The notes: a model not told the origin generated them from the sequence alone. Counted from the first letter of the stretch, positions 1 through 9,649 are shown. The stretch is 64,000 nt of DNA from JAGXLC01 sp041686375 (GCA_041686375.1 JAWLEB010000006.1:34231-98230); one strand, 5' to 3'. Program-made: numbers and translations.

Positions 1-1934
1 AATTTTCCCAGTGGAAATTTTACATCAACAGACTTCAAGTTATGTCCCTGTGCACCCTTAAGATACAGAAATCCATTTTCATGATTTCGTCTTGACTCCG
101 GGGGGGCAATCTTACGGTCTCCGTTAAGATAGTCGGCTGTTAATGTATGGGATCTAAAAATATTCACCGGTGAACCCTCTGCTACAACTCTGCCACCGCG
201 TATACCTGCATAGGGCCCCATATCAATAATATGATCAGCAGATAAAATCATTCCTTTATCATGCTCAACTACCATTACCGAATTACCATTGTCTCTCAGT
301 TTTTTAAGTGAATTAATCAGGCGCACATTATCTCTCTGGTGTAACCCAATACTTGGCTCATCGAGAATATACAATACATTTACCAGTTGTGAACCTATTT
401 GCGTGGCAAGACGGATTCTCTGGCTTTCACCTCCTGAAAGTGATTTTGAAGGTCTGTCCAAAGTCAGATAATCTAACCCAACTTCTAATAGAAAACGCAG
501 ACGGTTAAAAATTTCCTTAACAACCTCTTTAGCAATTTTCTGTTGCTTATCAGATAATTTATCTTCAATGTTAGCAAACCATTTATAAAGCTCAGCAATA
601 TCCATTGAAACAAGATCAGTAATATTTTTACCGGCAATTTTAAAATACAAGGCCTCTTTTTTTAATCGTGTCCCATGGCAAACAGGGCAAGATATTTGCT
701 TTATGTACTTATCAGCCCAGCGGGAACCTTTCTTCTTGCTAATCTGATGACTATGCAAAACATAGTTTACAATCCCGTCAAATTTGAGGGTATAATTTGA
801 ACTTCTCCCCAAAGGTGTTGAACGTAAGCGAAAACGTTCCTCAGAACCAATTAATATTACTTGTCTTGCCTCCTCTGGAATTTTGCAAAAAGGCGTATCC
901 AAACTAAATCCGTATTTATGTGCAATAGCATCTAACTGCCAGAAAATAAGAATATCTTTATACTTACCCAAAGGCTCCAATGCTCCTTCACGGACACTCA
1001 AATCCGAATCAGGTACAACTTTATCAATATCTACATCCCTGATTGTGCCAAGTCCATTACACTTATCACATGCCCCTTTAGGTGAATTAAAGGAAAAAGT
1101 ATGGGGTGCGGGTTCATTATATGAAATCCCGGTAGTCGGACACATTAATTTTCTACTGAAATACCTTGTCTTACCTGATTCATAATTCATAATCATCAAA
1201 ACACCATTTCCCTCATCCAGGGCTTTTTTTACAGATTGTTTCAGGCGACGGACTGATCTATCATCCACCTTAATTTTATCTATAATCAATTCAATAGTAT
1301 GCGTCTTATAACGACTCAACTTAAGGCCATGAGTTATTTCCATGAATTCACCGTCTACACGTACATTTAAATAGCCCTTCTTGCGTAGTTTTTCAAACAA
1401 CTCTTTATAATGTCCCTTTCTTCCTTCCACCAATGGCGACAATAAAACAATTTTTTGATTGAGATATTCCTTATTTACCAAATCAACGATCTGTTCGTCA
1501 GTATATTGAACCATCTTTTCTCCTGTCATGTAAGAAAATGCCTCGCCTGCCCGTGCCATCAATAATCTAAGGAAGTCATATATTTCAGTTATTGTACCCA
1601 CTGTGGAACGTGGATTCTTGCTTGTGGTTTTCTGCTCGATAGATATTACCGGGCTTAATCCTGTAATCCGGTCAACGTCTGGCCTTTCCAGTTCACCAAT
1701 AAACTGCCGTGCATAGGCCGACATGGTTTCTATGTACCTGCGTTGCCCTTCAGCATATATTGTATCAAAAGCAAGAGAAGATTTTCCGCTACCACTTAGA
1801 CCTGTAACAACAATGAACTTATCTCTTGGAACCGTAAGATCTATGTTGGCAAGATTATGTACTCTTGCTCCTAATACGCGTATTTCTTTATCTTGTGATT
1901 GTATATAATTTACAATGTTGCTCTTATCAGTCAA
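1..1934 (-). CDS. uvrA: Excinuclease ABC subunit UvrA (C-terminal third beyond window edge)
   Basis: UvrA recognises DNA lesions as an ATP-dependent dimer and loads UvrB in nucleotide excision repair. About 644 codons are visible; the family is about 940 residues, so the second ATPase domain is cut off at position 1. The reading begins with the Walker A motif GLSGSGKS. Further along come a zinc module with CDKCNG, a second CPVCHG cysteine pair, and the ABC signature LSGGESQRIRLA followed by ILDEPSIGLHQRD. The second ABC half starts at HNLKSV, right at the edge. The best start is a TTG at 1932-1934, preceded in frame by a TAG two codons upstream. It overlaps the stop of the upstream transglycosylase by 8 bases, so the two are probably translationally coupled. 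Partner uvrB lies at 31.5 kb. Confidence 0.95.
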   Translation of the reverse strand, partial: MTDKSNIVNYIQSQDKEIRVLGARVHNLANIDLTVPRDKFIVVTGLSGSGKSSLAFDTIYAEGQRRYIETMSAYARQFIGELERPDVDRITGLSPVISIEQKTTSKNPRSTVGTITEIYDFLRLLMARAGEAFSYMTGEKMVQYTDEQIVDLVNKEYLNQKIVLLSPLVEGRKGHYKELFEKLRKKGYLNVRVDGEFMEITHGLKLSRYKTHTIELIIDKIKVDDRSVRRLKQSVKKALDEGNGVLMIMNYESGKTRYFSRKLMCPTTGISYNEPAPHTFSFNSPKGACDKCNGLGTIRDVDIDKVVPDSDLSVREGALEPLGKYKDILIFWQLDAIAHKYGFSLDTPFCKIPEEARQVILIGSEERFRLRSTPLGRSSNYTLKFDGIVNYVLHSHQISKKKGSRWADKYIKQISCPVCHGTRLKKEALYFKIAGKNITDLVSMDIAELYKWFANIEDKLSDKQQKIAKEVVKEIFNRLRFLLEVGLDYLTLDRPSKSLSGGESQRIRLATQIGSQLVNVLYILDEPSIGLHQRDNVRLINSLKKLRDNGNSVMVVEHDKGMILSADHIIDMGPYAGIRGGRVVAEGSPVNIFRSHTLTADYLNGDRKIAPPESRRNHENGFLYLKGAQGHNLKSVDVKFPLGK

Positions 1935-2928
1935 TGTCTAATTTTCTTTTTGTGTTTTGAGTGTATTGCCGAATCTTCTTAATATTCCTGTATCCTTTTT
2001 CAGGAATCTTAATACAATAGGTTCTTCCTTCCGGATTTTTCAGGTAAGGCTGCCGTAACCACGGATTAAAATATTTTAAAAGCTTATAATTAATCATATG
2101 ATCTTCAGCAAAATCAGCAAAATTCTCAATGGAAGAATCTACTTTTACTTCATATGTAGGTACAGAATGATATAAACTCTCCTGATCTACATGAAACCCG
2201 TAGGCTCCCGGGCTCTCCAGTATCAATTTTACAGCTAAAATTCTGTAAACATATCGGGCTGTTTCTGTGTTTAACAGTAAATCGTGATATTTATTTTGTT
2301 TTTGAATTTCAATTTGCTTTGCCAATGCTTTTCGCCCAAAATTATATGCTGCTGCAGCCATTGTCCAGCTTCCAAATTTTTCATAAGCGTCTTTCAAAAA
2401 TTTAGCAGCAGCCTCCGTTGCTTTTTCAATATTATATCTCTCATCAATTTCATGATTAATTACCAGCCCATAATCCTTAGCAGTTCCAGACATAAATTGC
2501 CAAAAACCAACAGCCCCAGCAGGTGATACAGCCTGCAAAAACTCACTTTCAATTAATGCAAGATATTTAAAGTCACCCGGTACATCATTAGCTTCAAGAA
2601 TGCTATCGATAAGGGGAAAATAACGAGAAGCGCGTTTAATTAACAGTAATGTATGAGATTGCCAGTATGTATTCACCAATAATTCCCTATCTAAAGCTTC
2701 CCGAACATCAAAATAATCCAATGGAACCTTTTCATCTGCAAAATACATACTATCCGGAAGCGTGAGAGCATGTATGGAATAATCATCTTTAAATCTTTTT
2801 CTCTTATCAAAATCCGCTTCATCATTACTGGAAAAACTCAAGGCAATAAGCACAAATACTCCTGTAAAAAATGGAATCGACAGTACCTGAACGATGCTTT
2901 TCAATCTTTTTCCTGTCTTATTCACCAT
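1927..2928 (-). CDS. MltD-like membrane-bound lytic transglycosylase
   Basis: Predicted murein lytic transglycosylase cleaving the MurNAc-GlcNAc bond with formation of 1,6-anhydro ends. From the chosen ATG (MVNKTGKR) the protein has one hydrophobic N-terminal segment at about residues 12-30 that anchors or exports it. An SLT (goose-lysozyme-like) domain follows, with the catalytic Glu in ALIESEF and the family motifs GAVGFWQFM and AAAAYNFG. The C-terminal part (YEVKVDSSIENFADFAEDHMI-type sequence ending in CIKIPEKG) resembles a degenerate LysM-like peptidoglycan-binding region; that is an inference. An ORF extension with two further in-frame Met codons reaches 2973, but the start at 2928 places the basic residues directly before the membrane segment. 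The gene overlaps the uvrA start. Confidence 0.88.
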   Translation of the reverse strand: MVNKTGKRLKSIVQVLSIPFFTGVFVLIALSFSSNDEADFDKRKRFKDDYSIHALTLPDSMYFADEKVPLDYFDVREALDRELLVNTYWQSHTLLLIKRASRYFPLIDSILEANDVPGDFKYLALIESEFLQAVSPAGAVGFWQFMSGTAKDYGLVINHEIDERYNIEKATEAAAKFLKDAYEKFGSWTMAAAAYNFGRKALAKQIEIQKQNKYHDLLLNTETARYVYRILAVKLILESPGAYGFHVDQESLYHSVPTYEVKVDSSIENFADFAEDHMINYKLLKYFNPWLRQPYLKNPEGRTYCIKIPEKGYRNIKKIRQYTQNTKRKLDID

Positions 2929-3192
2929 AACTACCTCATTAAATTTATTAATCATCTCATCTAAAAAAAGCAAAATTACCTAAATTTTACGAAATATTAA
3001 GAAAAGAAGTTTAACCTGTATTGTTCATAAGTTTAAATATATAGGAATTAAATTCACACTGGCCTCTTGCTTTGCCATAAGATTCAAATGAAAGCGATGT
3101 TGGCTAAGAGGATCTAAAATTTTTTAAAAATTTTAGTGCTTCTCAGACGTTCCGAATAGATCGGGAAAAAAATAATTATAAACTAATTTGAA

Positions 3193-4551
3193 TTAAAACG
3201 AAACAGTTAAACCGGTATATAAACCAAAGGAATACGGAAATGTTTTGCCAGTATTTGAACTGAATGAATTCAAGAAATAATCCATCATAGGTTGCATAGA
3301 AAGTTGCATATTCTGATTCACATCGTAGCTTACACTTAGACCAATTGTTCCAGAATAATTGACTCTGTTAAGTCCTTTGATACTGCCCACTTTATTTGTC
3401 TCCAGCGTATTTTGCATATAGATACCCTGACCAACAAGCAGGTTGGTATTTATACCACTTATCATCCCTACTCCAACTTCTCTATCAACCACTGTATATT
3501 CCAGCAATAAAGGAATTTTAACAAATTCCATTCTTTGCAGCATAGGTTGATTAAGAACAAAATCATTACTGGTTTTCTTTTTAGAGCTAGTCTGGGTTGT
3601 ATGCAATTCACTTCTGCTTATTGAATTTTTTACCTCATCATCAATTTTATCAAGTTTTACCTTGTTTATTCCTATGGAGCCATTTACCACAGCTATTGCT
3701 GTATGATTATTTGCGCTCAGGAAGGATGGGGTGCTTATTTTTACATTATTCAGTGTTTGTCCTTGTTGAGCATACATAACACCCGATGAAATTTTCAGTC
3801 GTTTACTTATTTTATATCCTAAATTCAGCCCCCCGGCATAGGTAATTAGGCTTTGCTCATCATTAGCAGAGACATTAGCAGGGTTTCCCATGGTATTGCG
3901 GTAAGAAATCGTTGGAGAAATCTGAGTCCCAATTGCAAACTTTGCCTCATCAGTGTTATCAAGGGTTCTAACTTCCTCAACAGGATGGTTATATGCGAAT
4001 AAGCGTTGTTCAGAAGATTGAGATTGTTGTTCTGTATTAAACTGAGAGAGTTCAATTGGATCTGTCTTTTGGTGGGAAATTTCAGCAAATTTGGGTTTTA
4101 ACTTTTCAAAAGGGAGGCTACTGTCATTTGAATTCATATCATTCCTGTAAAGCGTGTCTGAGATTTCCTCAAGCTCGCTTCTTTCGTTTGAGGTTTGTGA
4201 AAGATTATGTTTCGGATCAACACTATAAGCCTGAAAATCTGTAACCGTATCAATAAAAAATGGATTCTCTAATTGCATAAAGTTCGGGAATCTACTATAT
4301 CCATCAGTTAACAAATGAATATCTGAATCTTTGTTCAAATAAAAACTAAAATTAAAAAAAGCAATAAGTCCTCCTACTACCAGAAACAGAACTAAGAATG
4401 CTGCAATGGTGTAGTACTTTTTCCATAAATTCTTTTTCTTGCTGGTCAAAGTTAATTCAATATTATCCCAGGCATCATTCGGCGGGAGAGATTCATACCC
4501 CTCCAAATGATTTCTAAAAACCCGATCTATATCTACTGAATCAAAAAACAT
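3193..4551 (-). CDS. Inner-membrane-anchored protein with outer-membrane beta-barrel-like domain; ECF sigma partner
   Basis: About 452 residues. The N-terminal region (HLEGYESLPPNDAWDNIE) is typical of Bacteroidota proteins encoded directly after ECF sigma factors. It is followed by a basic stretch and one transmembrane helix (AAFLVLFLVVGGLIAFF). A low-complexity Ser/Asn-rich linker of about 150 residues then leads to a C-terminal half with alternating-residue strands resembling a PorT/OmpA-like beta barrel (for example LNLGYKISKRLKISSGVMYAQQG and a terminal aromatic SF). The ATG at 4551 shares its A with the TGA of the sigma gene, so the two genes are coupled. By context it is likely an anti-sigma or signal-sensing partner; no direct anti-sigma motif is visible. 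Function otherwise unknown. Confidence 0.75.
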   Translation of the reverse strand: MFFDSVDIDRVFRNHLEGYESLPPNDAWDNIELTLTSKKKNLWKKYYTIAAFLVLFLVVGGLIAFFNFSFYLNKDSDIHLLTDGYSRFPNFMQLENPFFIDTVTDFQAYSVDPKHNLSQTSNERSELEEISDTLYRNDMNSNDSSLPFEKLKPKFAEISHQKTDPIELSQFNTEQQSQSSEQRLFAYNHPVEEVRTLDNTDEAKFAIGTQISPTISYRNTMGNPANVSANDEQSLITYAGGLNLGYKISKRLKISSGVMYAQQGQTLNNVKISTPSFLSANNHTAIAVVNGSIGINKVKLDKIDDEVKNSISRSELHTTQTSSKKKTSNDFVLNQPMLQRMEFVKIPLLLEYTVVDREVGVGMISGINTNLLVGQGIYMQNTLETNKVGSIKGLNRVNYSGTIGLSVSYDVNQNMQLSMQPMMDYFLNSFSSNTGKTFPYSFGLYTGLTVSF

Positions 4552-5108
4552 CAAATAACCTGTGTAAATTTTATATTAACTTCTTGATTTATTTTCTTTT
4601 TCAACATTTCCCGGGCTCTTGAAAGATTCGACTTTGAAGTTCCTTCGCTAATACCAAGCATACATGCAATCTCTTGATGATTATATCCTTCAATAGCATA
4701 TAAATTAAAAACCGCCCTGTATTGGGGTGAAAGACTCTGTACCATTTGAAGCAAATCTTTTGAATTCAGCTCTTCTAACACGTGTTCATACCTGAGCTGA
4801 ACATTTTCAATATGGGCATCTGAATGGTACAATAATACATTGCTGCCCTTCCGGAAATTTTCCATCGCTGTATTGATGATAATTCTCTTCATCCATCCTT
4901 CCAAAGATCCTTGGTTTTTAAATTGCTTCAGCTTATCGAAAATTTTTATAAAACTCTCCTGAAGCAAATCTTTAGCTTCATGTTCATTATTTGTGTATCG
5001 TAAACACAAACCATAAAGCCTTGGTGAAAAGATATCATACAAAAGTTTTTGCGACTTTTGATCACCCTTTTTACAGGCTTTTACTATGTTTATCAAATCA
5101 TGCAGCAC
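4551..5108 (-). CDS. RNA polymerase ECF-type sigma-70 factor
   Basis: An extracytoplasmic-function sigma factor of 185 residues with region 2 (YTNNEHEAKDLLQESFIKIFDKL) for -10 recognition and region 4 with a helix-turn-helix (YNHQEIACMLGISEGTSKSNLSRAREMLKK). The start is a GTG at 5106-5108; no in-frame ATG is available near the N-terminus of region 2. It is the first gene of a two-gene unit with the membrane-anchored beta-barrel partner downstream, from which it is separated by no bases (TGATG junction). The regulon cannot be read from this window. Confidence 0.9.
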   Translation of the reverse strand: MLHDLINIVKACKKGDQKSQKLLYDIFSPRLYGLCLRYTNNEHEAKDLLQESFIKIFDKLKQFKNQGSLEGWMKRIIINTAMENFRKGSNVLLYHSDAHIENVQLRYEHVLEELNSKDLLQMVQSLSPQYRAVFNLYAIEGYNHQEIACMLGISEGTSKSNLSRAREMLKKKINQEVNIKFTQVI

Positions 5109-5422
5109 AATACATATTACTATGATATATTACAAATTTACCCATTTTTTTAATACGGCAACAAAAGTTTACCAAAAAAATATGTGCATGATTTGAAATC
5201 AATCTTCTATAAGTAAGATGAAATTATGTAAGAAAAAGTTGCGTAAAAAAATAAATCCTACGCAACCAAAATGGTTTTATTTGCATCTATTAAAAAAAGG
5301 AAATATAACATATATATTCAGTTAATAAAAGAACCCTCACTAAAACCCTTATATACAGATTTTCGGAAAAACAACAGGACGAAATTTTCGCCCTGTTGTT
5401 TTGTTTTTAAACTTTTATAAAA
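5109..5422. other. Intergenic region, 314 bp
   Basis: The region between lpdA and the ECF sigma gene (both minus strand). It holds the lpdA terminator hairpin at its left side and must hold the sigma-gene promoter at its right side. I see no convincing TAnnTTTG box in the correct orientation and no coding potential. Confidence 0.5.
5366..5403 (-). terminator. Intrinsic terminator downstream of lpdA
   Basis: Inverted repeat with arms AACAACAGG and CCTGTTGTT, an inner extension through one A/C mismatch (CGAAA/TTTCG), and a run of T residues on the minus-strand side. It lies 20 bp after the lpdA stop codon. Confidence 0.75.
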
Positions 5423-6817
5423 TTAAATATGAATGACCTCACCATAAGCAGCAGCCGCAGCCTCCATAATTGCCTCAGACATCGTCGGATGGGGATGTAC
5501 TGATTTAATAATCTCATGACCTGTTACTTCTACTTTTTTGCCAAGAACCAATTCAGAAATCATCTCTGTTACATGTGCACCAACTAAGTGTGCGCCCAAT
5601 AACTCTCCATATTGTGCATCAAAAATTAGTTTTGCAAAACCGTCTTTTTCGCCTGCGGCACTTGCCTTTCCAGAGGCTGTAAAAGGAAATTTACCAACCT
5701 TTATCTCATATCCAGCGTCTTTCGCTGCTTTCTCTGTCATACCAACAGAAGCTACTTCAGGAGTTGAGTATGTACAGCTCGGTATACTATTATAGTCTAT
5801 TGGGTCAGGATTCTGAGCTGCAATTTTTTCTACGCATGCAATACCTTCAGCAGAAGCCACATGAGCCAAAGCAGGGCCTGAAATAATATCTCCTATGGCA
5901 TAGATTCCTTCCACACTGGTTTTGTAAAATTCATCAACTTTAATCTTACCCTGATTATCTTTTTCAATATTCATCTCTTCGATACCAATTTCTTCCAAAT
6001 TAGGAGTTATACCTACAGCCATTAAAACTACATCAGCTTCTTTCTGCTCTTCACCTTTTTTTGTTTTTATGGTTGCTTTACATGTATCATTTTCAATTTC
6101 AACATTTTCTACTGATGCTGCTGTCATAACTTTGATACCACGTTTCTTAAATGAACGGGCCAGTTGCTTGGATACTTCTTCATCTTCAATAGGTACAATG
6201 CGCGGTAAAAATTCTATTAATGTGACCTCCGTACCAATGTCGTTATAAAAATTAGCAAATTCAGTTCCTATAGCTCCCGAACCCACAACAATCATTGACT
6301 TAGGCTGTTTATCAAGCGTCATGGCTTCTCTGTAGCCAATAATTTTGTTCCCGTCCTGCTTAATATTGGGCAAATCTTTTGATCTGGCGCCAGTAGCAAG
6401 AATAATATGTTCAGCGTTATACTTTTCGGTATTCCCTTCTTCGGTAGTTACTTCCACAGTCTTTTTATCTATAATTTTGCCTCTTCCCTTAATGTGTTCA
6501 ATTTTATTCTTCTTAAACAGGTATTGTATTCCTCTACTCATACCATCAGCGGTTTCCCGGCTACGTTTTATCATAGCCTCAAAATCCGGTTTAATACTTC
6601 CACTTATGGATACTCCATAGTCCTTGGCATGCGTTAAATGGCGGTATACTTCTCCGCTTTTGAGTAATGCTTTTGTTGGGATACAGCCCCAGTTTAAACA
6701 AACACCACCTAATTCTGATTTTTCAACCACACCTACTTTCATATCCAACTGTGATGCTCTGATTGCGGCTACATAACCACCCGGGCCACTTCCTATAACT
6801 ATAACATCGTAATTCAT
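5423..6817 (-). CDS. lpdA: Dihydrolipoyl dehydrogenase (E3)
   Basis: FAD-dependent E3 subunit that reoxidises dihydrolipoamide in pyruvate/2-oxoacid dehydrogenase complexes or the glycine cleavage system, using NAD. Full length at 464 residues. The N-terminal FAD-binding GSGPGG motif is followed by the redox-active disulfide in GGVCLNWGCIPTK (Cys40/Cys45). A central NAD-binding GSGAIGTEF motif, the second FAD motif YAIGDI, and the C-terminal dimer domain with the catalytic His in HPHPTMSE are also present. No E1/E2 genes adjoin it; it appears monocistronic, with a terminator directly downstream, so the partner complex cannot be told from context. Confidence 0.96.
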   Translation of the reverse strand: MNYDVIVIGSGPGGYVAAIRASQLDMKVGVVEKSELGGVCLNWGCIPTKALLKSGEVYRHLTHAKDYGVSISGSIKPDFEAMIKRSRETADGMSRGIQYLFKKNKIEHIKGRGKIIDKKTVEVTTEEGNTEKYNAEHIILATGARSKDLPNIKQDGNKIIGYREAMTLDKQPKSMIVVGSGAIGTEFANFYNDIGTEVTLIEFLPRIVPIEDEEVSKQLARSFKKRGIKVMTAASVENVEIENDTCKATIKTKKGEEQKEADVVLMAVGITPNLEEIGIEEMNIEKDNQGKIKVDEFYKTSVEGIYAIGDIISGPALAHVASAEGIACVEKIAAQNPDPIDYNSIPSCTYSTPEVASVGMTEKAAKDAGYEIKVGKFPFTASGKASAAGEKDGFAKLIFDAQYGELLGAHLVGAHVTEMISELVLGKKVEVTGHEIIKSVHPHPTMSEAIMEAAAAAYGEVIHI

Positions 6818-6883
6818 TGCTTCAATTTTTATTTATTTCACATTTATTTATTTGTATAACTAATTGCTATGTTATTTTGTTCT

Positions 6884-7717
6884 TTACGAATATAAAATGA
6901 TTTTTCCACTTACAAATTTAATCATCCGGGATATTCCAAAAAATAAAATCAATGCAAAAATAATTGCAGCTCCGGAAGGAATATCCAAGTAATATGACAG
7001 GAACAATCCCAGTAATATTCCCAAAAGATTGATAGCAATTGAGTAAAAAATTATTTTTTCAAATTTATTAGTAAAAAAATTTGCTATAGACTGGGGTATG
7101 GTTAAAAGTGAGAGCAAAAGAATGATTCCAACGACCTTAATATTGATAACAATAGCTAACGCAACAAGACTAATAAGAATATTTTTCATTAAATCAACCG
7201 GCATACCTTGAGTTCTGGCATATTCTTCATCAAAGGAAATATAAAGTATTAACCGGTAAAAAAAAATAAAAAAAATAACAATAATCATGGTCATTATAGC
7301 CATAAACATAATATCATTTACAGAAACAGTCAGGATACTGCCAAAAAGATAAGTCATTAGATTCGGCGCATACCCCGGCGCAAGATAAACAAAAATGATC
7401 CCAAGCGCCATACCAAAAGACCACCAGATTCCAATGACAGAGTCATGCCTTACCTTGCCCTTTGAAGCAAAAAATTCAATGCCCAATCCGGACACTACGC
7501 TAAACACGGCAGCTCCAACGATAGGATTGATATTCAGGTAATATCCAATGCCTATGCCACCAAATGATGAATGAGTTATTCCTCCGCTTAGGAAGACAAT
7601 CCTGTTTGTAACAATATATGTCCCGATAATACCACATGTAATAGCAGCAAAAAAACTAGCCCATAGAGCATTAACTATAAATTTATATTCGAACACAGCT
7701 GATAAAAATGCTTCCAT
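6884..7717 (-). CDS. Zinc/manganese-type ABC transporter permease (ZnuB/MntB family)
   Basis: Integral membrane subunit of an ABC-3 family metal importer; 277 residues with eight or nine hydrophobic helices throughout. Recognisable family positions include GIIGTYIVTNRIVFLSGGITHSSFGGIGIGYY near the N-terminus (quoted only as a landmark) and the DEEYARTQGMPV coupling region near residue 165. It follows the ATPase gene by 14 bp on the same strand, and the binding protein is upstream, completing the set. Metal identity (Zn versus Mn or Fe) cannot be decided from sequence alone. Confidence 0.9.
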   Translation of the reverse strand: MEAFLSAVFEYKFIVNALWASFFAAITCGIIGTYIVTNRIVFLSGGITHSSFGGIGIGYYLNINPIVGAAVFSVVSGLGIEFFASKGKVRHDSVIGIWWSFGMALGIIFVYLAPGYAPNLMTYLFGSILTVSVNDIMFMAIMTMIIVIFFIFFYRLILYISFDEEYARTQGMPVDLMKNILISLVALAIVINIKVVGIILLLSLLTIPQSIANFFTNKFEKIIFYSIAINLLGILLGLFLSYYLDIPSGAAIIFALILFFGISRMIKFVSGKIILYS

Positions 7718-7731
7718 ATCAAAAAATATTG

Positions 7732-8487
7732 TTAGTCATGTTCCTTTAATACTGTATGAGGAACTTTGCCATGTGTAATCAACTGGATAGGACAATTATA
7801 AGCCGACAGTTGTTTTTCTGTTATTTTGTTCGACTTATGATAATGAAACTCACGGTTGACACAAGCTATTGTCTTTACATAAGGGGTAATAATTCCCAAA
7901 TCATGTGATACTAAAATAATTGCAATCTCTTTATTCAATTCTCTGAGAAGTTCATAAAGTTCTCCTTCAAACTGATTATCAACATAGGTGTTTGGTTCAT
8001 CAAGAATCAGCAAACGTGGCGAAGATATTATTGCACGAGATAAAAATACCCGTTGCATCTGACCACCGGATAACTCTCCAATGGATTTATTCTCTAAGTG
8101 ATCTATACCCATTTTTTTTAACATCCTGACTGCCTTTTCTTTATCTTGAGGAGAGTATCGCCCAAACAATTTGCGACTGGGTTGTAAACCCGACAAAACA
8201 ACGTCAAATACGCTGATTGGAAATTTATTATCTATCTTATTTAGTTGAGGTAGATAGCCAATCTCTTTGATACGAGACTTTGCTTCTTTCGGATAGTAAG
8301 TAACTTTACCCCTAAATGGTTTGATAATGCCCATGATGACCTTAAGGAAGGTAGTCTTTCCTCCTCCATTAGGCCCAATGACACCTATAAAATCAGTATC
8401 ATAAACGGTGAGATTAGCATCCTTCAGAACGGTCTTATGGTTGTATCCAGCATCAACTGATGTTAATTCCAAAATTTTTTCACTCAT
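7732..8487 (-). CDS. Zinc/manganese-type ABC transporter ATP-binding protein (ZnuC/MntA-like)
   Basis: Cytoplasmic ATPase of the metal importer, 251 residues. It shows Walker A (GPNGGGKT), signature (LSGGQMQR), Walker B (LLILDEP) and the switch His in VSHDLG, in the usual order. A C-terminal extension with a Cys/His-containing stretch (CVNREFHYH, then YNCPIQLITHG) is common in this subfamily. The gene lies between the binding protein (118 bp upstream) and the permease (14 bp downstream). Confidence 0.93.
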   Translation of the reverse strand: MSEKILELTSVDAGYNHKTVLKDANLTVYDTDFIGVIGPNGGGKTTFLKVIMGIIKPFRGKVTYYPKEAKSRIKEIGYLPQLNKIDNKFPISVFDVVLSGLQPSRKLFGRYSPQDKEKAVRMLKKMGIDHLENKSIGELSGGQMQRVFLSRAIISSPRLLILDEPNTYVDNQFEGELYELLRELNKEIAIILVSHDLGIITPYVKTIACVNREFHYHKSNKITEKQLSAYNCPIQLITHGKVPHTVLKEHD

Positions 8488-8605
8488 ATCAAACTTTCAT
8501 CTTGAATATTCAATAATCTATATTTTATCATTGAGTTTCATTAGAATATTACTTTTTTATAGTTATTTCCTTAATTTGAATATAATATAGTTATATTGCT
8601 CATTT

Positions 8606-9649
8606 TCAACTGTTTAAAAAAGAATTCTTAAGATAATTATCTATTTTGATAAAGAAATCCGCGCTTACCGTGTCCGGCAACCGGAGAATCCGTTGAATCC
8701 GTGTCACTGTGTCCGTCTTTTGACGGATCCGCGTTCTATTCCTCTCCTTTTGTCTACAATTTATAAATGAGGGGTTCATTGACTTCACCAACTTATCTGT
8801 AATTTCTTCCATCTCTGAAAACCAATTATAACCTAATGGATTAATAGGAACCACTTCAGCATCCAGTTCCTTAGCAATTACCTGCGCATTATCTGTGCTG
8901 AATTGTTCCTGAATAAATATTGTTTTTATATTATTCTCCTCTGCCTTTTGAATCAATTCCTCCATCTTAAGCGAAGAGGGCTCTTTACCCTCTATTTCAA
9001 TTGGTATTTGCTTAAGCTCATAATCTCTTGCAAGATAGGATAATGCAGGATGAAAAATTAAAAATGTCCTATTATCAACTGTAGCAAACTGTTTTTTCAT
9101 ATAGGCATCAAGCATATCAAGCTGATGTAAAAACTCTGTATAATTTTCCTGGTATTTTTCATCATTGTCTGAATTCAGCTTTCGGAGCATATTATAGATA
9201 GTTTTTGCCTGTTTCCTCACAGATTTTGGGGACATCCAAATATGCGGGTCCGTACCATGAGAATGATTATGTCCTCCATGTGAATTGACTTCATCGGTAA
9301 TCAAATCCACACCTTCCGACTGATCAAATACCTCCATTCGAGAATTTAATGATCTGATTTTAGGCATCCATGCCTTTTCAAAAACCAGATGTCCTATTTC
9401 TAAGTAGGCCTTTGATTTATTCAACTTTTGCATTTGCCGGGGTGAAGGTTCGTAAGTTACAGGATTAGCTCCCGGCGGAACCATAACGTTTACATCGAAT
9501 TCGTCTCCGCCTATCTGTTCTATGAAGTATTTTTGCGGTAAAATACTTACAGAAATGACTGTTTTTTCTTCTGAAGATGTTGATTTATCTTTTCCACAAG
9601 AAGAAAATAAAAGCACCGAAATAAAAAGAAATATTGCATATCTGACCAT
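8606..9649 (-). CDS. Metal ABC transporter substrate-binding lipoprotein (ZnuA/TroA family) with aberrant C-terminal tail
   Basis: A cluster A-I metal-binding protein, exported and lipidated: signal peptide with lipobox LLFSSCGK. Family landmarks are PPGANPVTYEPSPRQ with the first His-equivalent region, a His-rich loop (HGGHNHSHGTDPH) typical of zinc-binding members, FHPALSYLARDY, and QEQFSTDNAQ. The normal fold should end near ITDKLVKSMN. About 50 more residues (NRTRIRQKTDTVTRIQR and on) are Arg/Thr-rich and come from a palindromic GGAT-box repeat at 8655-8735 read as coding sequence. The tail is therefore probably not ancestral. Metal specificity is inferred from the His loop only. Confidence 0.88.
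   Translation of the reverse strand: MVRYAIFLFISVLLFSSCGKDKSTSSEEKTVISVSILPQKYFIEQIGGDEFDVNVMVPPGANPVTYEPSPRQMQKLNKSKAYLEIGHLVFEKAWMPKIRSLNSRMEVFDQSEGVDLITDEVNSHGGHNHSHGTDPHIWMSPKSVRKQAKTIYNMLRKLNSDNDEKYQENYTEFLHQLDMLDAYMKKQFATVDNRTFLIFHPALSYLARDYELKQIPIEIEGKEPSSLKMEELIQKAEENNIKTIFIQEQFSTDNAQVIAKELDAEVVPINPLGYNWFSEMEEITDKLVKSMNPSFINCRQKERNRTRIRQKTDTVTRIQRILRLPDTVSADFFIKIDNYLKNSFLNS
8655..8735. repeat. GGAT-box palindromic repeat inside the 3' end of the metal-binding protein gene
   Basis: A GC-richer patch in AT-rich surroundings. It contains repeated GGAT/ATCC words (ATCCGCG, GAATCCG, TGAATCCG, GGATCCGCG) and two small hairpins, TCCGTC-N4-GACGGA-like and CCGG-N3-CCGG. CGCGGAT words lie at both ends. 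It has no amino-acid-level meaning for the transporter family and looks like a mobile or miniature intergenic repeat that was captured by the reading frame. Confidence 0.55.

Noticed and set aside
3114..3136. 23-bp AT-only palindrome CTAAAATTTTT/AAAAATTTTAG after the beta-barrel gene
   Set aside because: Could be a weak terminator, but without G/C pairs it is poorly supported in such AT-rich DNA.
9255..9295. His-rich stretch in the metal-binding lipoprotein as a possible repeat or insertion
   Set aside because: His-rich loops are normal in zinc-binding ZnuA proteins.
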